Shown: positions 1-8,064 of the stretch, in pieces
Position numbering within the stretch: the first letter of the stretch is position 1
Layout: every line of letters begins with the position of its first letter
Notes under the pieces: generated by a model
Databases searched by the model: none
What the model was told of the DNA's origin: nothing
The model's input: the letters and a program-made list of their open reading frames with translations, nothing else
Origin: Curtobacterium citreum
GTDB lineage: Bacteria > Actinomycetota > Actinomycetes > Actinomycetales > Microbacteriaceae
NCBI RefSeq assembly: GCF_006715175.1
Contig: NZ_VFMQ01000001.1
Location: forward strand, 3,472,001 to 3,536,000
Length of the DNA: 64,000 bases
Reading direction: 5' to 3'
Program-made: the position numbers and the translations under genes

Positions 1-1
1 G

Positions 2-64
2 GACATGCGGGCGCGGGTCGCCGCGGCGCTGTCCGGCGAGCAGGCGGCGCGCTTCGAGCGCTGA
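2..64 (+). CDS. 3' end of an unidentified gene (partial)
   Basis: An open frame enters from the left edge and ends at a TGA at 62-64. The visible tail is about 20 residues, charged and alanine-rich, ending in ARFER. It is too short to assign to a family. An imperfect palindrome begins 10 bases after the stop and could terminate this gene and the convergent ATPase gene. Which gene this is cannot be told from the window. Confidence 0.5.
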   Translation, partial: DMRARVAAALSGEQAARFER

Positions 65-74
65 CGCGCACCGG

Positions 75-112
75 ACGGGAGGCACGGTGTGGGCCCGCCA
101 CGCGCCTCCCGT
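75..112. terminator. GGAGGCACGG-family palindrome between convergent genes
   Basis: A 38-base imperfect inverted repeat runs from ACGGGAGGCACGG to GCGCCTCCCGT around a GGGCCC centre. It lies between the stop of the partial gene and the stop of the ABC ATPase gene on the other strand. There is no T-run. The position suggests a bidirectional terminator. It belongs to the dispersed palindrome family seen at 13147, 32014, 36931 and 53060. Confidence 0.6.
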
Positions 113-142
113 GGACGACGGCGCGGGTCGCGCCCTCGAGGG

Positions 143-1213
143 CTACGCGATCGGGGCGGTCGCGACCGGGGCGCCGAGCAGCCGGAGCGCGACGGCGTCC
201 CCGGCGGTGCGGCGGTCGCCGACCTCGTGCTGGACGGTCACGACGGTGTCGTCGTCGAGCCGGACCGTGGTGCGCCGGATCGACCCGAGGAAGCTCGACG
301 CGACGACGGTGCCGGTGACCCCGTCGGACGCGAAGGCGACGTCCTCCGGCCGGACGTAGGCGAGCACCGGGCCGTCCACCGCCCCGGTGTCGAGCGCCGG
401 CACGCGGAAGCCGTACACGAACACGTCGCCGCCGCGCAGGTCCCCGCGGAGCCGGTTCGACTGCCCGACGAAGTCCGCCGTGAACGCCGAGGTCGGGGTG
501 CGGTACAGCTCCTCCGGCGTCCCGACCTGCTCGACGTCCCCGGCGTGCATCACCGCGATCCGGTCGGAGACGGCGAGCGCCTCCTCTTGGTCGTGGGTGA
601 CGAACACGGTCGTGATGCCGAGGTCGCTCTGGATGCGGCGGATCTCGTCGCGCAGGGACACCCGGACCTTGGCGTCGAGGGCGGAGAGCGGCTCGTCGAG
701 CAGCAGGACCCGGGGGCGGGTGACGAGCGCCCGGGCCAGGGCGACGCGCTGCTGCTGACCGCCGGAGAGCTGGTGCGGGTACCGGTCCGCGAACTCGCCG
801 AGGTGCACCATGTCGAGCGCGTCGACGACCTGGGCGCGACGCTCGGCAGCGGGGACCTTCCGCATCTCGAGGCCGAACGCGACGTTCTGGCGCACGGTCA
901 TGTGCGGGAACAGCGAGTACTGCTGGAACACCATCCCGATGTCGCGCTTGTTCACCGGGGTCTGCGCGACGTCGACGCCGTCGATGCGGATCGCGCCGGC
1001 GTCGATCGCCTCGAGCCCGGCGAGGGCCCGGAGCGCCGTGGTCTTGCCGCAGCCGGACGGGCCGAGGAGCGAGACGAACTCCCCCGGCTCGATGCGGAGG
1101 GACAGCCCGGCGAGGGCGCGGTGCGTGCCGTAGTGCTTCTCGACGGCCTCGAGCTCCACGGTCGCGCCCTCGGTGACGAGGGACGACGGGGCGGCGGGCG
1201 CGGTGACGGTCAT
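143..1213 (-). CDS. ABC importer ATP-binding protein (PotA/FbpC-like)
   Basis: This 356-residue protein is the cytoplasmic ATPase of an importer. Walker A GPSGCGKT is at residues 51-58, the signature LSGGQ at 149-153 and Walker B LLLDEP at 170-175. After the switch histidine comes a C-terminal TOBE-type region (about 275-345). This is the CUT1/polyamine/iron ATPase architecture. The ATG start overlaps the stop of the upstream permease gene by four bases (ATGA), so the two are translationally coupled. It is the last gene of a four-gene operon. The substrate (polyamine, iron, thiamine or phosphonate) cannot be decided from sequence. Confidence 0.93.
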   Translation of the reverse strand: MTVTAPAAPSSLVTEGATVELEAVEKHYGTHRALAGLSLRIEPGEFVSLLGPSGCGKTTALRALAGLEAIDAGAIRIDGVDVAQTPVNKRDIGMVFQQYSLFPHMTVRQNVAFGLEMRKVPAAERRAQVVDALDMVHLGEFADRYPHQLSGGQQQRVALARALVTRPRVLLLDEPLSALDAKVRVSLRDEIRRIQSDLGITTVFVTHDQEEALAVSDRIAVMHAGDVEQVGTPEELYRTPTSAFTADFVGQSNRLRGDLRGGDVFVYGFRVPALDTGAVDGPVLAYVRPEDVAFASDGVTGTVVASSFLGSIRRTTVRLDDDTVVTVQHEVGDRRTAGDAVALRLLGAPVATAPIA

Positions 1214-2085
1214 GCGGACTCCTTGGAGCGGGACCGGCGGGACGTCCCGACGCGGCCGATGAGGACGAGCAGCACGAACCCGAACAGCAGTGCGGCGAGC
1301 GAGAACACCGCGGCGACGTACGGGTCGGTCCCCTGGACGAGCAGCAGCGCGGTCTGGAAGGTCGTCCGGGACAGGAACGAGGCGAGCGTGTACTCGCCGA
1401 GGACGACGGTGATCGTGAGGAAGCACGCGGCCGTGATGCCGCGGCGGAGGTTCGGCAGCAGGATCCGCCACGTCACGGTCCACCACGAGGCACCGAGCGA
1501 GCGGGCCGCCTCGGACAGGGTGGTGACGTCGACGGCGGTCAGCGCGGTCGCGATCGGGCGGAACGCGAACGGCAGGGCCACGATCCCGATCGCGAAGGAC
1601 AGCGTCCACGCGTCCGAGCCGAGGAGCTGCGCGACCACCTGGTACACGGGGATGAACCCGACGACGAGCACGACCAGGGGCACCGTGATCGGGACGAGGC
1701 AGACGAACTCGAGCACCCGCCGCAGCCGCGGGTACCGCAGCGCCGTGACGACCTGCGCGGGCAGGAGGACGAACAGCACGATCGCCACCGTGATGACGGC
1801 GATGAGCAGGGACGCGGACAGGCCGTCGAACACCGGCTGGTAGGTGCCCGCGTTCGCCGGGTCGAGGATCGCTGCGTAGTGCGCGAGCGTCAGCGACCCG
1901 TCGGTGCCCTGCCGGAACGTGAACTGCAGGAGCGCGAGGAGCGGGACGGCGAACACGAGGCCGACCACGCCGAGCACGATCGCGGCGGTGACCCGTGACG
2001 GGGCGACGCCGAAGCGGCGGACGCGGGGCGTGCCTCCCGGCCGGGTCACCCGACCACGGGACGGACGCGTGCCGACGGCGGTCAC
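1210..2085 (-). CDS. ABC importer permease, second subunit
   Basis: A 291-residue integral membrane protein with about six hydrophobic segments and the permease coupling-loop pattern EAARSLGASWWTVTWRILLP. It resembles the PotC/FbpB class and should pair with the permease encoded just upstream. The GTG start is chosen because it overlaps the preceding stop (GTGA). A longer frame exists but would run through the upstream permease gene. The N-terminal stretch is basic and variable, and part of it (RPGGTPR, around base 2030) is encoded by a half-copy of the GGAGGCACGG repeat. It ends with an ATGA overlap into the ATPase gene. Confidence 0.9.
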   Translation of the reverse strand: MTAVGTRPSRGRVTRPGGTPRVRRFGVAPSRVTAAIVLGVVGLVFAVPLLALLQFTFRQGTDGSLTLAHYAAILDPANAGTYQPVFDGLSASLLIAVITVAIVLFVLLPAQVVTALRYPRLRRVLEFVCLVPITVPLVVLVVGFIPVYQVVAQLLGSDAWTLSFAIGIVALPFAFRPIATALTAVDVTTLSEAARSLGASWWTVTWRILLPNLRRGITAACFLTITVVLGEYTLASFLSRTTFQTALLLVQGTDPYVAAVFSLAALLFGFVLLVLIGRVGTSRRSRSKESA

Positions 2086-3104
2086 CGCTGCCACCGCGCA
2101 GCCCGTCGCTGGAGCAGCGAGTAGGCGCCCATCACGACCGCCATCACGACCACCATGCCGAGCGCGAGCACCCCGGCGACGTTCTGCAGGCCGATGATCG
2201 TCTCGCTCGTGAGCTGCGCGCGGATCGTCAGCGGGACGATGCCGCCCTGCGAGATGAGCGCCGCGGCCGTCGCGAACGACGAGAACGCGTTCGCGAACAG
2301 GAGCAGCAGCGATCCCCAGAAGGCCGGCGCGAGCACGGGCAGGGCGATGCGACGCCAGTACGTGGCGCGGGAGGCGCCGAGCGTGGCCGCGGCCTCGCCC
2401 CACTGGGCCTTGACGCCCTCGAGGGCGGGCATGAACGTGAGGACCATGAGGGGCACCTGGAAGTAGACGTACGGCAGGACGAGTCCGGGGACCGTGTACA
2501 GGAACGCGCCGTTCGCGTTGAGGTCGACGCCCGTCGCGGACACCAACCACGTGGTGACCAGGCCCTGGACGCCGATCGTGGCGATGAAGGCGAACGCGAG
2601 CATCACGCCGCCGAACTGGGCGAGGACGCTCGCGGCGGCGTCGATCATCGAACGGACCAGGCCGTCCGGGCGGAGCGCGGCGAGCGCCCAGCAGACCAGG
2701 GCCCCGATCACGGCGCCGAGCACCGCGGAGACGGCGGACAGGCCGAACGAGCCGCCGAACGCGCGGAGGACGGAGGGGTCCGCGAACGCGGCGAGGTTCG
2801 CGAGGGTGAACGCACCGTCACCCGTGAAGAACCCGCTGCTGACCGCGATGACGGCCGGCACGGCGAGGAACAGCAGGACGTAGACGGCGAAGGGGGTGAG
2901 TCCGAGCCAGGCGAGGCCGGGGCCGCGGCGGGCGCGGAGGCCCGCCGCGGTCGTCGTGGTCCTGCGGGTTCCGACGTCGGCACCGGCGGCGGGGGCGGTG
3001 CTCGTGGCGGCCGGGCCCGCGGTGACGGGGGCCGTGCCCACCGTCCCCGGTCCCGGGCCGGGCGTCCCGGTGCTGCGCGCTCCCGCCGCTGGTGCCGTGG
3101 TCAC
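2082..3104 (-). CDS. ABC importer permease, first subunit
   Basis: A 340-residue permease. The first 60 or so residues are a low-complexity Pro/Gly/Ala/Thr-rich tail presumed cytoplasmic. About six membrane segments follow, with a coupling-loop motif near EAAATLGASRATYWRRIALP. It starts with GTG four bases after the stop of the binding-protein gene, indicating tight cotranscription. It belongs to the binding-protein-dependent inner-membrane component family. The long N-terminal tail is unusual for the family and could be shorter if a downstream start is used. Confidence 0.9.
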   Translation of the reverse strand: MTTAPAAGARSTGTPGPGPGTVGTAPVTAGPAATSTAPAAGADVGTRRTTTTAAGLRARRGPGLAWLGLTPFAVYVLLFLAVPAVIAVSSGFFTGDGAFTLANLAAFADPSVLRAFGGSFGLSAVSAVLGAVIGALVCWALAALRPDGLVRSMIDAAASVLAQFGGVMLAFAFIATIGVQGLVTTWLVSATGVDLNANGAFLYTVPGLVLPYVYFQVPLMVLTFMPALEGVKAQWGEAAATLGASRATYWRRIALPVLAPAFWGSLLLLFANAFSSFATAAALISQGGIVPLTIRAQLTSETIIGLQNVAGVLALGMVVVMAVVMGAYSLLQRRAARWQR

Positions 3105-3108
3105 GGGA

Positions 3109-4251
3109 CTAGGACCCCATCGTGGCGGACCACTTGGCCGCCAGGACCTTCGCGGCCTCGGTGACCTGCGCGTCCGTCAGCTCGACGTAGTCCTTCGGCA
3201 TGCCGCCGGCCTGCTCGAGGGCGTCCTTGTCGACCTTGCCGGACCGCTCCATGGCGGCGAGGGTCGACGGGAAGGCACCGGCCTGCAGGTACAGGTTCTG
3301 TGCCTCGGGGCTGGCGATGTACTCCTGCCAGAGGCGCGCGGCCGCCGGGTGCGGGGCGTCCTTGTTGATCGCCTGCGAGTAGTACGAGCCGAGGGCCTGG
3401 CCCTCGGGGACGACCGTCTTCCAGTTCTTGTTCCCCGATGCACCGGCCGCCGGGCCCCACGCGAGGTTGTTGTACGACCACTGGACGACGACCGGGGTCT
3501 CACCCGAGGCCACCGTCGCCTGCGAGGGCAGCACGTTCTGGAAGTTGCCGGCCTGCTTGAGCTTGCCGAAGAACTCGACACCCTTGGTGATGTCGTCCGC
3601 GGAGCCGCCGTTCTCGAGCGCTGCGAGGTAGACCGCGGAGGCGGCCTGGTTCGCCTGCGTGGGGTCCCCCGCGATCGAGACCTTCCCCTTGTACTCGCTG
3701 CCGAGCAGGTCGTTCAGGTCCTTCGGCGCCTGCTTGATCTTCGAGGAGTCGTAGCCGATCGACATCAGGCCCGTGTAGTCACGGGTCCACTTGCCGTCCT
3801 TGTCCTTGAGGGTGTCGGGGATGTCCGACCAGTTCGCGACCTTGTAGTCGGTGAGCAGCCCGAGGTTCTGCTGCATCACCGCGTTGCCGAGGTCGAGCAC
3901 GTCGGGGGCGGTGGACTGGCCCTTCTGCGACTTCACGGCAGCGATCTCGTCGGCGCTCGACCCGTTGGGGTTCGCCGAGTTGATCGTGATCCCGGGGTAC
4001 TTCTTCTCGAAGCCGTCGATGATCTTGCCGTAGTTCGCCCAGGTCGGCGGGAGGGCGATGACGTTGAGCTTGCCCTCGGCCTTCGCGGCCTTGACGAGGG
4101 CGCCCATGCCGCCGGCGGACTGGGCGCTCGTCGCGGTCTTCCAGTCGGTGTCGCTCGACGTCGACGCGCTGCTCGTCGCCGAGCAGCCGGCGAGGGTGAC
4201 GACTGCGGCGGCGGCCAGGGCGAGGCCGGCCAGGGTGCGGGTGTGCTGCAC
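3109..4251 (-). CDS. ABC importer substrate-binding lipoprotein (family 1, PotD/AfuA-like)
   Basis: A 380-residue extracellular solute-binding protein. The N-terminus is a lipoprotein signal with lipobox LAGC, cysteine at residue 23. The body has the two-lobed binding-protein pattern (KLNVIALPPTWANYGKIID, later APDVLDLGNAVMQQN and VVVQWSYNN). The GTG start is preceded by AAAGG at a good distance. It heads the operon with two permeases and the ATPase. The ligand is unknown; similarity in style is to polyamine/iron/phosphonate binders rather than sugar binders. The operon promoter should lie in the divergent region 4252-4489. Confidence 0.9.
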   Translation of the reverse strand: MQHTRTLAGLALAAAAVVTLAGCSATSSASTSSDTDWKTATSAQSAGGMGALVKAAKAEGKLNVIALPPTWANYGKIIDGFEKKYPGITINSANPNGSSADEIAAVKSQKGQSTAPDVLDLGNAVMQQNLGLLTDYKVANWSDIPDTLKDKDGKWTRDYTGLMSIGYDSSKIKQAPKDLNDLLGSEYKGKVSIAGDPTQANQAASAVYLAALENGGSADDITKGVEFFGKLKQAGNFQNVLPSQATVASGETPVVVQWSYNNLAWGPAAGASGNKNWKTVVPEGQALGSYYSQAINKDAPHPAAARLWQEYIASPEAQNLYLQAGAFPSTLAAMERSGKVDKDALEQAGGMPKDYVELTDAQVTEAAKVLAAKWSATMGS

Positions 4252-4415
4252 GGGGTGCGCCTTTCGGGTGCTGTGGGGTGGGGTGCTGCGGGTGCGGTTC
4301 GGGCGGGCCGGTGGGGGCGGCACCGCGTTCTGGACGATCGTGGACGGGGCCGGTTTCCGAGCAGTGCTGCGGTGGTGAACGGTGGCGGAACAGCGGGTGC
4401 GGCTGTACGGTTTCG

Positions 4416-4442
4416 CTTGTTCGCTCGTTCCCTTGTTCGCTC
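4416..4442. repeat. Direct repeat CTTGTTCGCTC x2 in divergent promoter region
   Basis: The 11-mer CTTGTTCGCTC occurs at 4416-4426 and again at 4432-4442, a 16-base period. It lies between the divergent importer operon and the DUF1905 gene. The spacing could suit a regulator, but no repressor gene is adjacent. The rest of 4252-4489 shows no other clear feature. Confidence 0.5.
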
Positions 4443-4489
4443 CGGTGGCGCGTCCGCGCTGATGGCGCGTCCTCGGTCTGGAGGCACGG

Positions 4490-4927
4490 ATGCAGTTCAC
4501 GACGACGGTCCTGCAGGCGCGGAAGACCGCCACCGGATTGCCCGTCCCGCCGGAGGTCGTCGCAGCGCTCGGCGCCGGGGGTCGACCGGCCGTGGTGGTC
4601 ACGATCGACGGGGGCTACACCTACCGGTCGACGATCGGGGTCATGGGCGGCCAGTCGCTCGTCCCGCTGTCGGCCGAGCACCGCACCGCCGCGGGGGTGG
4701 CTGCCGGGGACACCGTCGAGGTCACGCTCGAGGTCGACACGCTCCCGCGCTCGGTCGAGGTGCCGGACGACCTGGCCTCGGCGTTCGAGGAGGCCGGCGT
4801 CCGTGCCGCCTTCGAGACCCTGTCGAACTCACGGCAGCGGGCGCTCGTCGACCCGGTCGTGCAGGCGAAGGCCCCCGAGACCCGCCAGCGCCGCATCGAC
4901 AGGGCCGTCGAGTCCCTGCGCGGCTGA
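4490..4927 (+). CDS. YdeI/OmpD-associated family protein with DUF1905 domain
   Basis: A 145-residue protein. The N-terminal half (about 1-85) matches the DUF1905 small beta-barrel pattern (MQFTTTVLQARKTATGLPVP, then a GDTVEVTLEVDT strand). The C-terminal part (about 90-145) matches the YdeI/OmdA-like helical tail (FETLSNSRQRALVDPVVQAKAPETRQRRI). Biochemical function is unknown; the family is sometimes called bacteriocin-protection. The ATG is preceded by GGAGG five bases upstream, and that Shine-Dalgarno is part of a half-copy of the GGAGGCACGG repeat. Confidence 0.85.
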   Translation: MQFTTTVLQARKTATGLPVPPEVVAALGAGGRPAVVVTIDGGYTYRSTIGVMGGQSLVPLSAEHRTAAGVAAGDTVEVTLEVDTLPRSVEVPDDLASAFEEAGVRAAFETLSNSRQRALVDPVVQAKAPETRQRRIDRAVESLRG

Positions 4928-4961
4928 GCGGGGCCGGGTGCGTGGTCGCCGGGCTGCCGCA

Positions 4962-5010
4962 CCGATCCGCGCGAGGTCGGCCGATCCGCGCGTAGGAGAC
5001 CGAATCGCTC
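4962..5010. repeat. GATCCGCGCG-family short repeats
   Basis: Two copies of CCGATCCGCGCG (starting 4962 and 4981) and a degenerate third (CGAATCGCTCGTAGG) follow the DUF1905 stop. The same motif recurs in the 7.85-8.0 kb and 14.69-14.75 kb gaps and nowhere in the genes. The rest of 4928-5099 shows nothing else. Confidence 0.7.
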
Positions 5011-5099
5011 GTAGGGTGTCGTTCGTTCCTGCCCCCTGTGCGCGGAACGTCCTCCGATGTCGGGTGCGATGGGCTCGAACGCCCGGCGGTTCTGACGGG

Positions 5100-5963
5100 T
5101 CAGCCGCCGAGTTCGACCAGCACGCGCGGGATCTCGGTGAGCAGCTCGCTCGCCAGGTAGCCGAGCGGCCCGACCTGCACGGCGAGACGGTCACCGGCAG
5201 CTGCGTGCACGTACGACGCCCATGCCGCTGCCTGCTCGGGTTCCGCCCCACGAGCCAGCAGACCGACCACCACGCCCGACAACACGTCGCCGCTGCCGCT
5301 CGTCCCGAGGCCACCGGCACCGGTGCCCTTCGCCCAGACCCGGCCGTCCGGTGCCGCGATCACGTCGGACAGCGCGACGACGGCCCCGAACCGCTCGGCG
5401 ATCGCACGGGCGTCCGCGGCGTCGTCGTCCCCGCACTCCCGGCCGAGGAGGCGCTCGGCCTCGCCGCTGTTCGGCGTCATCACGAGGCGGCCACGCAGTG
5501 GCGCGAGCTGGTCGGCGACGTCCGCTGCGACACCGAGCGCGAAGGCGTCGAGCACGACGTTCGTCTCGGGCCCCACCGCGGCGGCGATCCGCCCCACGAG
5601 GTCGCGGGCTCCGTCCGGTTCGTCGAGCCCTGGGCCGACCAGGACCGCGTCCGCGCTGCCGGCGTCGTCCTCGGCGGCGGTCAGCGCTCCGACGGCGATG
5701 TGGCCGGCGTCGTCCTCGTCGAGTGGTTGCACCCCGGACTCCGGGACTGCGACGGACACCTCGGCGGCCACGCTCGCCGCCACCGCCAGGGTGAGCCGTC
5801 CCGCTCCGACACGCAGCGCGGCGAGCGCCGAGAGCATCGCTGCCCCGGGGGTCCGAGCCGCGCCGCCGATGACCAGGACCTGGCCACGGCCGTACTTGCC
5901 CGCACCGGGCTCAGGCAGCGGCCAGTCACGCAGGGCGTTCGGGGTGATCGGCTCAGGAGACAC
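5100..5963 (-). CDS. nnrD: ADP-dependent NAD(P)H-hydrate dehydratase
   Basis: A 287-residue enzyme of the YjeF C-terminal/ribokinase-like fold. It repairs damaged NAD(P)HX back to NAD(P)H using ADP. Visible motifs are VLVIGGAARTPGAAML (about 29-44), TPNSGE (163-168) and the nucleotide-binding GTSGSGD (220-226). The N-terminal epimerase domain (NnrE), often fused, is absent here. The start overlaps the end of the phosphatase gene by 11 bases, so both are probably one transcript. The 287-residue length fits a stand-alone dehydratase. Confidence 0.92.
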   Translation of the reverse strand: MSPEPITPNALRDWPLPEPGAGKYGRGQVLVIGGAARTPGAAMLSALAALRVGAGRLTLAVAASVAAEVSVAVPESGVQPLDEDDAGHIAVGALTAAEDDAGSADAVLVGPGLDEPDGARDLVGRIAAAVGPETNVVLDAFALGVAADVADQLAPLRGRLVMTPNSGEAERLLGRECGDDDAADARAIAERFGAVVALSDVIAAPDGRVWAKGTGAGGLGTSGSGDVLSGVVVGLLARGAEPEQAAAWASYVHAAAGDRLAVQVGPLGYLASELLTEIPRVLVELGG

Positions 5964-6693
5964 GGGTGTCGTCCTTCCTCCCGCTGTGCTCGGTGACCTC
6001 GTCGTCGTCGAGGTGCCCGACGGCCGAGAACTCCTCGAGCGTCCACGGGGCCCCGGGGGAGTCCCGCCGGAGTCGTGTGAGCGAGGCGTTCGCCACGGTG
6101 TGATCGGCCGCGAACGACATCAGCGCGGGTTCGTCCAGGTCGAGACAGACGGCCACGGTGAGCATGACGACGGCGTCGTGCGCGGCGACGAGCAGTCGTT
6201 CGGGTTCGTCGAGCCGGTCGACGTCGTGCAGCAGCGAACGCAAGCGCAGCATGACGTCGATCCACGATTCGCCCCCGGATGGGCGGTGGTAGTACTTGCC
6301 GAGCCACTGGCGACGGTGTTCCTCGTCCGGGTAGCGATTGCGGACGCCCTGCGCGGTGAGCAGGTCGAGCACGCCGAGCTCTCGGTCGCGGAGCCGCTCG
6401 TCGACCCGCCGACCGGGCTCGTCCAACCCGCCGGCCTGGAGTGCGAGGTCGATCGTCTGCTGAGCGCGCAGGTACGGCGAGACCCAGAGGCGTACCGGGA
6501 CGTCGTCCACGCCGCGGTCCGCGAGCTCGCGCCCGAGAGCACGTGACTGCTCCCGCCCCAGGGGGCTCAGCGGGACGTCGGCGTCCCGGTGGCCCGCGTC
6601 GATCACGTCTGCTCCGTCGGCCTCGGCGCGGGCGGCGGCGACGTTCGCCTCCGACTCCCCGTGGCGCACGAGCCAGATCTCGCTGACAGCCAT
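5953..6693 (-). CDS. Histidine phosphatase family protein
   Basis: A 246-residue phosphoglycerate-mutase-like protein with the RHGE catalytic motif at residues 10-13 and the second histidine in AAHDAVV near residue 170. Substrate unknown. A -10-like TAGCGT lies six bases before the ATG (bases 6700-6705), and there is no Shine-Dalgarno, which suggests a leaderless message. It is followed by an overlapping nnrD, suggesting a shared transcript but not necessarily a shared pathway. Confidence 0.88.
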   Translation of the reverse strand: MAVSEIWLVRHGESEANVAAARAEADGADVIDAGHRDADVPLSPLGREQSRALGRELADRGVDDVPVRLWVSPYLRAQQTIDLALQAGGLDEPGRRVDERLRDRELGVLDLLTAQGVRNRYPDEEHRRQWLGKYYHRPSGGESWIDVMLRLRSLLHDVDRLDEPERLLVAAHDAVVMLTVAVCLDLDEPALMSFAADHTVANASLTRLRRDSPGAPWTLEEFSAVGHLDDDEVTEHSGRKDDTRVS

Positions 6694-6763
6694 GGCGTCA
6701 CGCTAGCCAGGCGCCGCTGTGCTCCCTCACCGCTCCGGGCTCACTCCGCCCACCGATGCTGCG

Positions 6764-7726
6764 TCAGGCGACACCTCGTGCGCTGCGCACCGGCCGGACC
6801 GCGCAGGGGAGGCCCGCTGCACGGAACCGTCTCGTCAGCGCGTCGAGGTCCCACAGGTCGCGCCATTCGATCCGGACGATGCGTCGGACGCCCGGCACCG
6901 TCAGCAGTGCCTCGTGTCGGCGCTTCTCGTCGATGAACACCTGGTCGGCGGTCCGGCCCGCGAGGAATCGCTCCTGCGTGTACTTCGCTCGGCCGTCCAC
7001 CTCGACGATGACGCCCTGCTCGGGGAACCAGAAGTCGACCTCGTACCGGCGCCCTCCGACGACGAAGGGTTGCTGGAGTACCGGCTTCGGCAGGCCCATC
7101 TCGCGGAACACGACCCGTGCCAGTGACTCGGCGGCCGAACCCGACCGCGGGTCGGCGAGCCCGACGGCACGAGTGGCGACGGCACGACCCGGGTCCTTCG
7201 CAGTGCCCCCGAGCGCCTGCACGATGCTCGCCCGCTCGACTCCGGCGCGCAGTGCAGCGTCGGCGACCACCACCGCCGCCCGGACGTCGCCGAGCAGGGC
7301 GATGTCCGCCACGGTCCTCGCGGCGGAGGTGAAGCGCACGCCGCCGTGCTCGACGAGGTGCGCGGACGGGACCGGTCTGGTGTGCAGGACCAGCCCCCTG
7401 GTGCCGCTCCGGTAGTGCGACTTCGGGACGGTGAGGTGCACGTCGTCCGGCCACGGACCCGGCAGGGGCAGTCCGTGCACGGCGACGGCCGAAGCATGGG
7501 AGCCGACAGCGGCGACGCTCCGTCGTCCCAGGCGGGCGAAGATGCGGGTGACGTACCGCCGGCGCGGACCGGCGGCCTCCCAGTCCGCCCCACGGACGAA
7601 CGCGTTCGGTCCGACGCGGACGAGACGGTCGGGGCCGTCGGACGCGGCCCGGCGCCGCAACGTGGCGCCGGACCGGCCAGCGTCCTGCAGCGGGCTCGCC
7701 CGGAAGATCGCGAGTGGTGTCTCCAT
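6764..7726 (-). CDS. AbiEi-like / DUF559 nuclease-fold protein, copy 1
   Basis: A 320-residue protein. The N-terminal half resembles the AbiEi-type antitoxin/regulator region (VGSHASAVAVHGLPLPGPWP, later SAARTVADIALL). The C-terminal part carries a PD-(D/E)XK-like core: E200 in a helix, D231 in YEVDFWFP, then VEVDGRAKY (E242, D244, K248) and EKRR at 267-270. This pattern is typical of DUF559/Vsr-like domains. No AbiEii nucleotidyltransferase toxin gene is adjacent. The ATG at 7726 is preferred; a longer frame starts inside the repeat region. A paralogue lies at 62928. Its upstream gap holds GATCCGCGCG repeats. The function is not established. Confidence 0.8.
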   Translation of the reverse strand: METPLAIFRASPLQDAGRSGATLRRRAASDGPDRLVRVGPNAFVRGADWEAAGPRRRYVTRIFARLGRRSVAAVGSHASAVAVHGLPLPGPWPDDVHLTVPKSHYRSGTRGLVLHTRPVPSAHLVEHGGVRFTSAARTVADIALLGDVRAAVVVADAALRAGVERASIVQALGGTAKDPGRAVATRAVGLADPRSGSAAESLARVVFREMGLPKPVLQQPFVVGGRRYEVDFWFPEQGVIVEVDGRAKYTQERFLAGRTADQVFIDEKRRHEALLTVPGVRRIVRIEWRDLWDLDALTRRFRAAGLPCAVRPVRSARGVA

Positions 7727-8064
7727 ACCGACCACGATCACGGTCTGACGACGCTCGTCGGTGAGCGACGGGGCGGGCTGTGGACGCGCCTCCAGGCCGT
7801 TGCCCGTGTGGAGGAGTGACGATCGAGCCCATCGCAACCGACCTGGGATGCCGATCCGCGCATGACAGGCAGGAACTTCTGACCTCCTTTGCGCGGATCG
7901 TCTCCCGACGAGCGGATCGGCCTCCTACGCGCGGATCGGGAGCAGAGCGGATCGGGAGCAGAGCCCACCGGGAGCAGGATCGGGAGCACCCCCACGCAAC
8001 ACGGCGCCGGGCGGGGGCACCCGACCCCGCCCGGCGCCGCGGTCCTGCGCGGCCGGCCCGCCGA
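7727..8064. other. Non-coding gap with GATCCGCGCG-family repeats
   Basis: This 338-base gap separates the start of the AbiEi-like gene from the end of the mannosidase gene. It holds CCGATCCGCGCA near 7850 and its complement TGCGCGGATCG near 7890, forming an 11-bp inverted pair. These are followed by ACGCGCGGATCGGG and the direct repeat GCGGATCGGGAGCAGA. No open frame with a convincing start is visible. The promoter of the AbiEi-like gene must lie here, but I see no clear boxes. Confidence 0.6.
7849..8000. repeat. GATCCGCGCG-family repeat cluster, inverted and tandem
   Basis: Copies read in both directions: CCGATCCGCGCA forward, then TGCGCGGATCG, GAGCGGATCGGCC, ACGCGCGGATCGGGAGCAGA, GCGGATCGGGAGCAGA and a truncated GGATCGGGAGCA. 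The forward and reverse copies could fold into a hairpin. The last three are a tandem series of about 16-20 bases. Confidence 0.7.

Noticed and set aside
6764-7726. A complete AbiE type IV toxin-antitoxin system
   Set aside because: No AbiEii-type nucleotidyltransferase gene lies on either side of this gene or of its paralogue at 62928; the neighbours are housekeeping genes.
7849-8000. CRISPR-like look of the GATCCGCGCG repeats
   Set aside because: Units are short, spacing is irregular or absent, orientation alternates and no cas gene is present.
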